From Osmia lignaria lignaria (lineage: Eukaryota; Arthropoda; Insecta; Hymenoptera; Megachilidae), in NCBI RefSeq assembly GCF_051020975.1, contig NC_135037.1:9052001-9116000 (forward strand): 64,000 nucleotides of DNA, given 5' to 3'. The notes beneath the pieces are model-generated. The model ran no database searches and was not told where the DNA came from. It was given only the letters and a program-made list of their open reading frames with translations. Each line of letters begins with the position of its first letter. The stretch's first letter is position 1. A program made the position numbers and the translations under genes. Shown in pieces: positions 28,801-40,800 of this stretch.

Positions 28801-31800
28801 AATAGCATTTTAAAAACTGGTTTGTGTTAAATTTTCTTTTTTCTTTGTTAATATTTATTTATATTAATCTTTAATTTTTTATAAAAAGTGGATATGAATA
28901 AAATAAAGAATACATAGATTTAGAAAATATGCATATATTGTTGCAATAACTGCAAATGATTAAATATCAAACCAGTTTTATAATTTCATAATTAATCCTC
29001 ATTTACCTTAAGAAAAAGCATTACTGAATGGTACGTTTAACCCATTTCTTTAGATTCTTACATTTTTCTTAAATAATTGGTATTTCGATCGAAATTAACA
29101 CACCATTTTATTTCATGCGAGTCAATAATTAGAGTCGTGATATAATGATGTTTTACACAATGCAATATTTCTTCGTGCAGAATACATTACAAAGTGGGTG
29201 CAAATGGCTGCAATGCACAATTGAACGCTTAGGCGTTGAACGGCGGCCAACAAATTGGCGAACAATTTGTTTATCGACAAATTACTGGCCTCTTTTTCTA
29301 CTTCCATTCATAGACCCGTGTTAAATGCGGGTAGGAAATATTTATTTCCCATTGAAAGCGTGACGTACAGGTAGCTCGATTCATTTGAAGATTGACTGGA
29401 AAATAATAAAACGGAGTACAATTAAATATGAAATCTGACGATGAGTGTCACCTGTGTGAATATTATTTTATTTACGTAACTAGTAATGAAATTAAATTAC
29501 CTTTGATATAGTGTAAGTAAATATTTGGTGAAAATACCGAATAGGGGACCCCGCCCCAATGACCTTGAGATACATTGTCAAGGACATGTCCCCGAGTAAC
29601 TTTTCCTAATAACTTAACCGTCGCTCACTGCTTATTAAAAAGTTATTAACAAAAAAAGTTTCAAAAGTTAAAGCTGTAATTTACAAATTTATTACTATTA
29701 TTAATTGATAAATTATCGTACAAGAAAGGCGAGAAAGTAACATTTCCAAGTGTCTTTGTTTTAAATTCTGCGGGAGTCTGTAATTAACGCCAGGCCAATT
29801 TCACGCGCAATTTATTCGCGCAATTAACGAGTCGATCGTTAAATCCTTTTTTTTTTCCTTTGGTCGCTAACGAAATACCGTCGACGCCTTTGTATTCCTT
29901 TCATCTGTCCTTCTTTCTCCTGCCACATTTTTCTTTCCATCCGACTCTGTTCCGTTATTCTTTTCCTTCCTGTCTGGCGTCGGACGGGACGCCGCGCCGT
30001 TGTTTCAGCTAGCCGGTATTTATCTCCGACAGATTAAACGGAGAACAAACGGGAGGCGCGATAAATAAACTTCGAGCATTTCGCGTCCCTGCATCGTTGC
30101 TCTGAATCGCCCTATCTTTTCACCCGGTCCGTTTCAGTCTGAATTAGTATAAAAATCAATCATCGTTAACCCTTTAAGAGCAAATTTTAATTTAAATTTA
30201 AAGGAGGAGGGAACCAAGAAGGCTTTGGTTCCCCCTCCTTTTTAAACATACAAATTTTAATATTAATTTTCAATATAATAATGACTGTTAGTTAATATAA
30301 ATACCATATTCCTATAGAAAATTAACAGTACATTATGATTATTTAATTTTTTAATTTAAATAGCATAATGTTGAAAATTATTCTTGCCTATTGTTCTTTT
30401 ATTTCCATGATATTCCCAGTGAGACTTGATAATTCTTCGTTTCTTATCGTTAGAAGTACTCGCCTTAAGGGTTTCAAATGTAGGGAATTATCGAGCGCTT
30501 AATGTATCAAAATATGATAACATTTTTCAAATAAGGAGGAGAGGAGAGTTGAATGAAATTTGATTTGCTTTCAGATGTGGATGTATTCGCTAGGAAGGGC
30601 ATTATTAGACACGACCCCGAGAGTCGCAGCATTGACAGGAACGGTTTCCGTTTCACCCTCGTCTGCGCTTCAATCCGTTTTAGCAGCCATGACGGAACCC
30701 GATCCTCGAAGACGAGCTTCCTTGATGAATCTCCTAGACGTAAGTCTGTAAATCTAGTTGAAATTCTTTTTTATGTCACCGAACACGCGAGATTTTTCAT
30801 GGAGATCGTTTCTCGTTGCTATCCGTGGATAGAAACGGACGTTGCAGAGGGAAGGAAGAGATAAAACATTTTCTCCATGGTGAACACTTGTGTATCTGAG
30901 ATCTTCTAGGTATATACTCGTTGTTGTGGAACTTGGAGGCTGCTTTTGTTTCAGGATGAATTTAATTGGTATCAGGTTGAGATACAAATAATAAAAATAG
31001 GGGGTGGATTAAATGCACGTTAATCGGTAACAATAATGATTAATCCTTGGACGGCGGACCATGGAGAAAGCCCCAATTTTAATTTAATTTAAATTTACAA
31101 TGTTCCTTTAACATTACACCAATATATCTCATTTAAAAATTATTTGATTTGCAAAGATTAAATAAAATAATGGGAATACATAGTGTAATTTTCAATTTAT
31201 TAACAGTATCCATAATTTTATTTGAAAAAGAGGCCTTTTCGAACAATATAAAATTAAAATTGTAATTATAAAGTATCTCAAAATTTTTAAATAATTAATG
31301 ATAAACGTTGTCTGAGAATTATGCAGTTCAACCTTCATATCTTACCATTTCATTTTACTATAGTTTACTGATTCTAAATGAAACGCATCCCTTTGACATT
31401 TCCAAGAAACTCACCAGATTAATGAACATAACATCATTAATTCTTATCTCAAAATTACATCTTCTTCCGTGAAATATGTATATCGCGTTTCAAACGATCC
31501 TCGGTAATTAGATTGCTGATGTTTATATAAACACATATACTTACAATGAATTTTGAATTACAAAATCATTACCTAATTTATAAAAATTACCAAAATTTTT
31601 AGTCCCAACTTATCACATCTCTCATATTTTTACCACTTTATTTTATTCCGCTATTTCTATACACTATAGAAAAATAATGATATATTTACAATTTATTCAT
31701 AATTATTCCAAAAATCCATAAAATCTCATTGAATCGCTGAAACACTTCACGTTTCTCATCTTCTCACCATTTCATTTCTGTACAATGTCAATGCACAAAC

Positions 31801-34800
31801 GTGTCTGCAGTTTGTTCATAATTATACCAGGAATTTCTTCGATGCACGGGTTTTGCCAAGCTGAAATTAATTTCCGTGTCACGGCCAAGTGCAGTGAACG
31901 ATCTTGAATCACGAACAAGGTTGGAGGAGCAGCTGCATCGGAGTTGAATCGGATGCATACGTGTGATTCGAACAACGGGAAAAGCCGTGGAACCAACGCG
32001 AATAACAATGCAATTTTCAAGCTATAAAATGCAGTCGTCCGGTGTCATTGAAAATCTTGGACCATCGGGTACCTGGATGAAATTTCTGATGTCTCTTGCA
32101 TAATTTTATGCAAAACGATATCATTTTTTGGCGTACATCGAACAGAACTGATTTCGTATGCAACGAAAAATAGGGAGTACTTTTATCATCGTTCATGTTT
32201 TCGGCGTTCTATTAATTATAGCACGTTTTCCTTTTGTTTCTGAACGAACGGATGTTCTATTATGGAGGATAATTATTCTGGAAATTAAAGTGTACCATTA
32301 TAGGAAATGAAATGCCATGCTGTTCTGAAGGTTCCATTATCACTGTGAATATGGTTTGTAAATTAACATTGCGGTTTTTAATGAGCTCAAGTTGTTTGAG
32401 AGTTTATTGGCGCTACCTTTGCATTTGTCATCGCTTTATGTTTCTTTTATGATTTTATTAAACACATCGTGTTATTGTTCTGCATTGCTGGAAAGATCAT
32501 CAAAGCTGTAATATTAATATTTTGTATTTGATATTCAATGTTTTGCAATATTATTAAGTATTCAAGTGTTACACGTGTTCCAATTTGCAGAGTGATAAAC
32601 GTGACGGCGTAAAATATGTTAATTGTTGCAGTGAAAATTGCCATTCATGGTGCAATATCATAATTAGAATTATTAACACGTTGAACGATCAACAATTACC
32701 AGCTCCATGAATGTAATTAATTCTAAAAATTCAGAGAAAATAAAAATTTAAGGAAATAGGGCATAAATAACACTTTCGTTGATAAGGATGTCTATACCCA
32801 CCCATAATTAAATGATTATAATAAACGTTGATGTGGTGAACATTTTTTGAATTAAATGTTACCGTAATGAAAGCATTAAGAAATAATTGCAGAAGTGAAA
32901 CTTGATTAAAAGTAGAAAAGTGTGATTCCTCTTTATTCATAACTGATTTCAAGTCGCATAATCGTGGGAGATGGTGTTCCATTAAATGGTCCGCGACGCA
33001 AAGGGGCTCAGATTACGCAATTAGCACGGTCTCGTCACTACTGTCATCACGCGTTACCGATCCAAATTTAATTAATATCGGAACCGTGAAGGCCAGCACG
33101 ATCCGTCGAATGGAGGTGAATATGACGAACATAACGCGATCGCAGAGAGCACTCGAGCTCTTGCGAAGGCGGACGCGGAGGCACGTTTTAATTGTATTAT
33201 CTATCGCGCGAACGGCATGGAGAAGACGAGCAAATGGAGTCCGACGATTCTACCCGGTAGTTAATACCTGACCTAAACGATTATGGGAATTTTCAACGAC
33301 GGATAATCTTTCATTCCTGAAAGTATGTAAATGAGATGAAAGTGTAATTAATATTTTAAATTATTAATTAATAATTAATGATATGCTAATTTCTGATTTT
33401 TGTAATTTTTTATGTTGGATTTTTGGCAACGAAAAACAAAGTAATTAAATTTTAAAATATAATTTGTATTTTTTTGAAAATTAAAATTTTCTACACTTGT
33501 ATTATAATAATAATAATAATTGCAGTAAAATGGATACATTCTTTAGTTTCATTTAAAATACTATCAGTGAATCGATAATTAGTAAAATCTCGTTGGTTTT
33601 AGCATTAAAAATGAAAGGTATAATTTTATCAAGGAACCCTAGATTAACGGTACGGACGTCGTTTTCTCAGAAGCCAGCCACTTTTAATAAAGCCATTTAT
33701 TCGACCGGCCGTAATTCATCGGATGCACCTGAATAGGTCGCAAAATTGATGAAATCTCGAGGCGAGGGCGGCGGTGGCACGCGAACTTATTCCACCGCCA
33801 CCAATTTCTACGAGAACTCGTTGACTCGCGATAAATTATTCACTTCGACCATCGTGCAAATGAAACTGGTGGAGAGAGGCATTTTGAGATCGTGACAAAG
33901 TGTGCAGTCACTTTGAATCATCCCCTTTTTTCGCTATTGCAAACATAACTCGTGTCAAAATCATACTTCCATAAAATTTTAATACGCTTCGTGTCGTATA
34001 GGAGTGTCACATCTTCAAATTGAAATAAAACACAAATTATGTGATTTTTATATGGTTTTTTTATTTTAACACAACGTCTACTCTATGACATTAATTATTA
34101 TCAAAGACAATATTATTCAAATGTCCTTGGCTTTTTTCACAAACCTGATGCGTTTGACTCAATTTTCCATTACATTTTCACACAACTGGAATTCAATTCC
34201 ATCAACCATATTGCATCTGTAATACTGTTTCTCAGCTCATCAATAGTCTGGATTGTTGGCGTAAACTTCACTTGCCAAAAACCCCATAAAAAAAGTGTAA
34301 TGGTGTTAAATCACCCAATCTTGTTGGCAATTAATGTCTCCTCCTTGTGAAAAACTACTCATCAGAACCTTTGAGAAGGACCTTTGAATGATATTGTCTT
34401 TCATAATTAATGTAAGAAAATAGACTTTTTATTAAAATAAACAAACCATACAAAAATCAGATACTTTGCGTTTTATTACAATTCGAAGATGTGACACTCA
34501 ATTTGGATAACCCTATAGAATCGCCTTAAAATTAAATTGAAGAATAAAAGATAAATGGAAATTAAGATTTCAACCCTTCGACGAAAGTCTGACTTGCGAG
34601 AGGGTTGAAGAACCTTGCAAAAAGTATAATTTCCATCGACTCTATCGTAAATCTGGAACAAATTTGAAGTTAACACCGGGCATTGTCTTCGAAAGACAGC
34701 CACGTATCCAAGAGTTCGCTTTTGTCGACGTGGAATAGGAGTACAATGAAGCGATAATAGGTTAGACTTGCGGACCACTTCTCCGTTCATATCGTAGCTC

Positions 34801-37800
34801 ACCGAGTGTACGGAATTCGAGTGTTGGACCCATTGTTCCCTAAAATTAATAGATTACCAGGCGGGAATAGGGACAATTTTGAAATCGAACGATCAGACGG
34901 CGAAGCGTAACGCGATAAACACTCGTGTACGATTTCATTAAGTCCGAGGGAAGGAGACTCTTGGCGACAGTATCGTTTCCACCCTAACTTCTGAATCTAT
35001 TCGAGCATTTGATCGGATAGTTTCGTCCCAGTTGAGAATTTCTAACTAGTTTCCTTTCTGGAAGGGTGGCTGACTTTCAGCTGCCGATAACCAATGATAA
35101 TGGGTTTTTGATCAATGCTCCTCGGTTCACGTATTCTGCATCTATCCAGAAATCTTTGATTGCCTTATAATCTAATACATTTGTTATCAGCACTCATCTC
35201 AATCCCTAATTTCCATATTTCATTCATTCTCTTTGCAGACTTTGATATATCTTGACATTTTGATGACGTCCACAGTTGAGTATTTTACTGCTCTAAGCAA
35301 TAATGCCAGTTAATTTAGCAGAGGAATGGAGTGTACAATAAATAACGTTTTAAATGCTCAATTTTAGTTTAATTAATAGAGTTAATAATTTAAAGAAAAA
35401 CTGTGTTCAATCACTTTAATCGCATACATACGAAGTCGCTTTGTCTTAAAATTTTTTATTTTTTTTATTTAAGCTTACCTAAACTTCTGCGTGAGGTTTA
35501 TACAGCTGTACATAGATTACTTAATTACTAAACAGATTTTGAATAACTTTAAGCCCTCATTTTTGAAAAATGTCGCATAATTTGTCTAATTACTAAAGGG
35601 AATTATACTTCTTGAATAGTAAAAGTTAACTTACTAAAGAACAAAATTAACAAAATTAACTTACTGAAAGAATTTACATAAATCTCCGGTTATGTTTCAG
35701 GTGATATCCGAGTATTGCCGCACGCGTCTTCAATCAAAGCCCTTCACTCACATAGTGATGGACATGTATCGGGAAGTAATGAAATCCCCTCAGTACGCCG
35801 CTCGAAAACGCTTAGCGTACCAGCATCTAAATCCACCAACACCGTTGCGCAATCCCTTAGAAATGCCGGAGCACAATCTTCGCCAGGGTAATTACCCCCA
35901 TCACCATCAGCAACATCCGCAGCAATTGGATCCCCTTCACAATGGCCAGGCGAAAAGTGTTCATCAGTATCAGTATCAAGATCGGTCCTATCATATGACC
36001 AATCAGTACAATGCTCTTCGACAGACCCAGCAACGTCCACCTACTCAGTTTCACCCGCACCAGCATCACCAACGCCTTCAGGAGCCTCCTCAATTAGCTC
36101 AGCCGACCAAAGTGCATCATTATCACCATCACCATCCGGCGAAGGGCGCGCTGTTCAAGCTACAATCGAGAAATTCGCATTCCCATCCAAATTTGCCGAG
36201 TCTGTGCGGCCAGCAGCCGCAAAATCGGCGGCAAGAAGGAAATTTCGAAGATCGTAGGACACAGTTTCAATCGCAATTGAACGTTCAAACGAATGGACGA
36301 AGCGTTGGTCCGGCGATACAGCATCAACGACGCCATCATTCGAGGACCTACTCCCAGCCGATTTATACCAGATTACAACACACCAGGAGCAGTGGCAATT
36401 TACCCTCTACCATCGGTGAAAATAATTCTGGAGGGAATGTTTATAGCGATCCTATTTACGCGTTGCCTGTGAAGCCGTTCCTCAGCTCCCAAGATGTCAG
36501 GGTGAATGGACTATCCGTGAAGCCACCTGGGGGTCATCGTAACGAGGACGTTTATGCTGTCACGACGATAGCAAGGTAGGGTTTCATTGTTATTCTTTCC
36601 TGTTTCTTTTGTAGCGGATTCGTCGCTAGCATGTTTTTCGGTAGGCACGAGGTCTTCTTATTTTTAGGAAATTTTATGGCGGGGATTTGTACGAGCCTGG
36701 TCAATGTCGGGCCACGCTTGTAGTCAATTTAGGTTATATACCGAACCTGAGTTCTCAATTTTGGTGAGGCCATTCGGAAACAGCCCTTTGTGCGCCCTTT
36801 CTTCCTAAGAATTTTCTTGCTTCCTGTCCTCTTCTAGGACAGAGCATATAACCCGGGTAGAGCTGTGAAGAAGCGATATACATATTCACGAGAGTGGATT
36901 CCCTGCATGCATTTCGAAAGAAAAATAAACCGAATGTCAAGATTAATTGATTTACCCTTCACCTGACTTTCTTTGCGCCAGATGACAAAGTTGTTAAGGG
37001 ATTAAGGATAAAATGAAGGTCTCTGATAGTTGAAATTAAACAATGGATGAATTTGTGTGACAGGCGACCGTCAGCAGCCGGTTATTCCCATCCGGACATA
37101 GCAACGTCGTCCGTAGGACGAGATGAGGTTTACGGGCGATCAACGAACGTCACGTTACAGAGGCAACACTCAAATCCCCAGCTGCCCAGCAGGAATCAAC
37201 AAGAGGATGATTTTAAGCTCCACTCGGAGCAGAATGTTGCGACGGCCGATCACAGGTGTCCGAGAGGGAAAGAGGAGCAATTAATTCAACAACAAAATCC
37301 AGTGTCTTCCATACGAGCGAGAAGTGTTCAAGGGCCACCAAAGCCACCCCGGATAATTACCACCCTGAAGAAGGCTCCCTTCTCTGATGCGGAGAGCAGT
37401 AAGTCGGAACCTCCTGCAAAACCACCTAGGTAAGATTCTTATAAATAATATACAGTGGACCGCAAAAGTATTCGCACACCATTTAAAATAGAATACCTCA
37501 TTTAAAATTGGACCAAATGATTTGAGATTTTTCAAAAGCAACAAAAGCACATATCTTAGTAAATTAATTTGTATAGCTTCTCGAGTAAACCTCAAGTCAT
37601 TTGATCCAATTTTAAATGAGGTGTTCTGTTTTAAACAGTGTGCGAATACTTTTGCGACCCACTGTTTATCATGTATTATAATTTTGAATGATGATAGAGT
37701 AGTCGAAATCAACCCTAAGACATTTTACAAGATCTCATTTTTATAACCTCCAGTTGAAAAATGATCCAATAATGAGGAGAATCCTGGAATCGCGAATCCA

Positions 37801-40800
37801 GTTGCTAACATTGAAATTTATCACCGACCTTCTTACCCGCGTCATCGCGTTGGAATTTCATCAATCTCGAGGACGTTAAATTAGAGTGTAAAGCGCGGCA
37901 CTCGGCAGTCGAACAGTCTTTCGGGTATTCCCCCTCTGCCCGGCGTTATTAAGTTTGCCCCAAGTCATACGTCCGCGTTAATATATGCTTTCAAGTAATG
38001 TAGGTCGCAGCCTACACCCTACAGCCCGTCATCCACCCTCTCAGAGAAGAGTGTAAGACTCTGCTAGGGACTCAAAGCGAAAGGACACTCTAGCTTTTAA
38101 AACTGGTGCTCATTGATTTTGGATTTCTTCGATGATATTCCCTTTGTATCTTAACAAAGCACGGTTTAAGGTTACCAGGGATACTTAGGGTTGAAAATTT
38201 CAATCGTCCAACACAAAGTATTTTTATTCCACAATAAAGAGTATTCAATGAGAATTTTCATATGAAATTGAGAAATAAAAATATTTATAATATTGCAGTA
38301 TCGTAGCTTAGGACTTAGAGTAGTTTATATTTCTAAATTCTAAAGGCAGAAAGAGGGCCATAAAAGTGAAAGGCAGTGACGAAAACCAGACCCAAAGGTC
38401 GGCGAGAATTTTTGCGGGCCTTCGGCTCTGGTGTGAGAAAAAACATAAATGAGGGTACCTTTCTGAAATGGGGGAGACTTGAGTTGAGTTCAGTACCATT
38501 TTTATTATACATTCTAATAAAATTTCAGATATTTTATTTATGTTGGGGTATCATTTAATGTAAATATAGCATCAATTGTAATGGAAAGATTATTGAAAAC
38601 TAATATAAATCATTAAAGCGAAAAGGTAAATTTTGGAAATCAATATAGGCTACCTCTATACGCATTTATAATACACGTTTTCTAACAATGCTTTCAGGAA
38701 TCTGGTGAAGAATGGACCAAGGGCTCGACGCGGTAAAGCAGTACAAAGAGCACCGTCCCGCCTATACAGAACAGTGGGTGGACCCATGAGGTCTTTCAAC
38801 AAAGCCCAATGTATTGGTCCTGAATTCGTAGTACGGGCCAATCAACCACCCAAAACCCTATGTGTTGGCCAAGCAAAGGTAAAAAGAAAATATTTTTTCT
38901 CTCTCTTTTTCATGTTCGATATTAATTTTTCATTGCACTGTACTGCAAATATACTATGAAAGTTTTGTATTTTGGCAAACACAAAAGAATTGGACGTTTC
39001 ATTTTTAATTCATTGGCGAGTGAATGAAATTTTATACTGAAAAATATCGAATGGGGTTTGAGTACCTCACTTTTTTATTCATTTAAATAATAACATAAAT
39101 GCACATTTTATATTTTGCGCATTTGTTGAATTTACATAATATTCTATTACCTATATTTGTATGGATCACTTAACTAACTTTTTAAAGGACATGGATACTA
39201 TAGAGACAAATTCTATTATTGAATAAAGGGGATGTTGGGATTATTATATTTTATTTATGTGGAAGAATTTGTAGAGAAATGAATTAGTTAATTAACTGTT
39301 AGATAGTTATTTGTCTGGTGTTTAGTATATGTAAAATTATTACAAAAGTGATGTTTTGGAGTGAAGGAAACAAAAGAACATTTCCGGTACCGGGAATCGA
39401 ACCCAAGCCTCCTGGGTGAGAGCCAGGTATCCTAGCCACTAGACCATACCGGAGTTGAAACCCCTTTTCTTTATACCTGTACAAGCTGTGGACAGGTGAC
39501 CTTAATAATACAGTAATACTTGGTTGAATTTTATTAATTGTAAAATCTGCTCGGTTCACCCGGTTCACTCTTCCCCCGCCACTCAGCTCAGCTCGGTGAA
39601 ACCTGATCTTAGTAGACAAGAACAGAAATTAAATTCAATGAAAAGAAAGAAGACAGACACACATCAAATGGATGCCGCGACTGGAAAAAATAAACATGCA
39701 ATAAAGAAACTTTTATTTTCAGTCATTTTCGTCTTACCTTTATAATTATAGCAACAATAGATAGCTGACATTTTTCCGATTAAAATGAGTCCAAACACGA
39801 TATAATTTGAACCATATTTACTCTACATGATTCATTATGATCTACTGTACGTGATTCATTATGTATTTATTAGATAACGTAAATATGATCCGATTTACGT
39901 CGTGTTTGGACTCATTTTAATCAGAACGATCTCAATAATCCAATGGTATAATTTTCATAAAAATAAGTTGAAAATTACTGATAGTGAAATTCTCGTTATT
40001 GCATGTTTATTTTTTTCCTATCGTATCTATTCTCTTATTCTGTCAAGTTCTGCTCCAGTCAATTCTCGGAATACAAACGCTACCTTGCTCGCGAGAATTT
40101 CACTGCTGTCTCCCGAACGGGAGATTGGACCGAGCATTACTGTACTTGGTTTTAAAATCTTTTTTTTTATTGCATCGCACTCACCTCATCTAATTTCTGT
40201 TCTTCTAAGAGTATGAATAACTTACAGCAATACATATTATCTTAAAATGTCAAATGAGCCTTTTAATTTAAGAAGTTTCTGAAATCACATTTTTTAAACA
40301 TACATTTTTATATTAGAAAATTTTATTCCACATTAATCTTTTTCTATAGTATATAGAAAAATACGTGAAATATCACCAGCAAAATATGTGTATGATGTTG
40401 TTTCCAGAATATACTCCACATAATTCATTTTTGCTCGCGTGTTTCTCCTCGACTGGTTATGAAAGAATCCTCTCGTCGAACACGTGCAACGGTTGCTCCG
40501 TTGTTTATCCCTGCCAGCATGTCTTCACTCTGTCTTTTATCTCAAGTGGGTCGTTAATCCCTGCCTCTCCGGTTCTTAGAACGAGCAGAATTTAAACTTT
40601 TTACAAGAAGTTGCATTATGGTTTGCTTCTCAATTATTTCATATATCATTAACTTCAGAATTTTATCAATAACAGTATAATGATACAATTTTTGTTATAA
40701 TTTTATAATGAATGGTAAATGTGCTTGTAAATGTTATATCATAAGTGTATATAACCGAAAAAAAATTAAATGCCAAAAGTTAAACTTCCGGTACCGGGAA

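Larger units (their letters stand above)
28450..30574 (+). other. Intron 2
   Basis: Contains a probable dispersed repeat at about 29540-29660 and the second copy of a repeat pair at 30224-30390, the latter headed by a long hairpin. No coding sequence is supported. Confidence 0.75.
30740..35700 (+). other. Intron 3 (5 kb)
   Basis: Holds a partial repeat at 31042-31080, a TAA microsatellite at 33503-33520, a GC-richer patch at about 33000-33260 and a transposon remnant at 34002-34499. Short ORFs here show no recognisable domain. Confidence 0.75.

Noticed and set aside
34476..34802. 108-codon minus-strand ORF
   Set aside because: It overlaps the transposon terminus, has no recognisable domain and no codon bias.
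35744..36093. Two minus-strand ORFs opposite exon 4
   Set aside because: They mirror the His/Gln-rich coding strand, have no domain, and the plus strand has matching splice phases and KIND homology.
37281..37746. ORFs on both strands over 37281-37746
   Set aside because: They run through exon 5 in the wrong frame or through the palindromic transposon.
39299..39619. 106-codon minus-strand ORF
   Set aside because: The RIPGSHPGGLGSIPGTGN part is translated tRNA-Glu, a common artefact.
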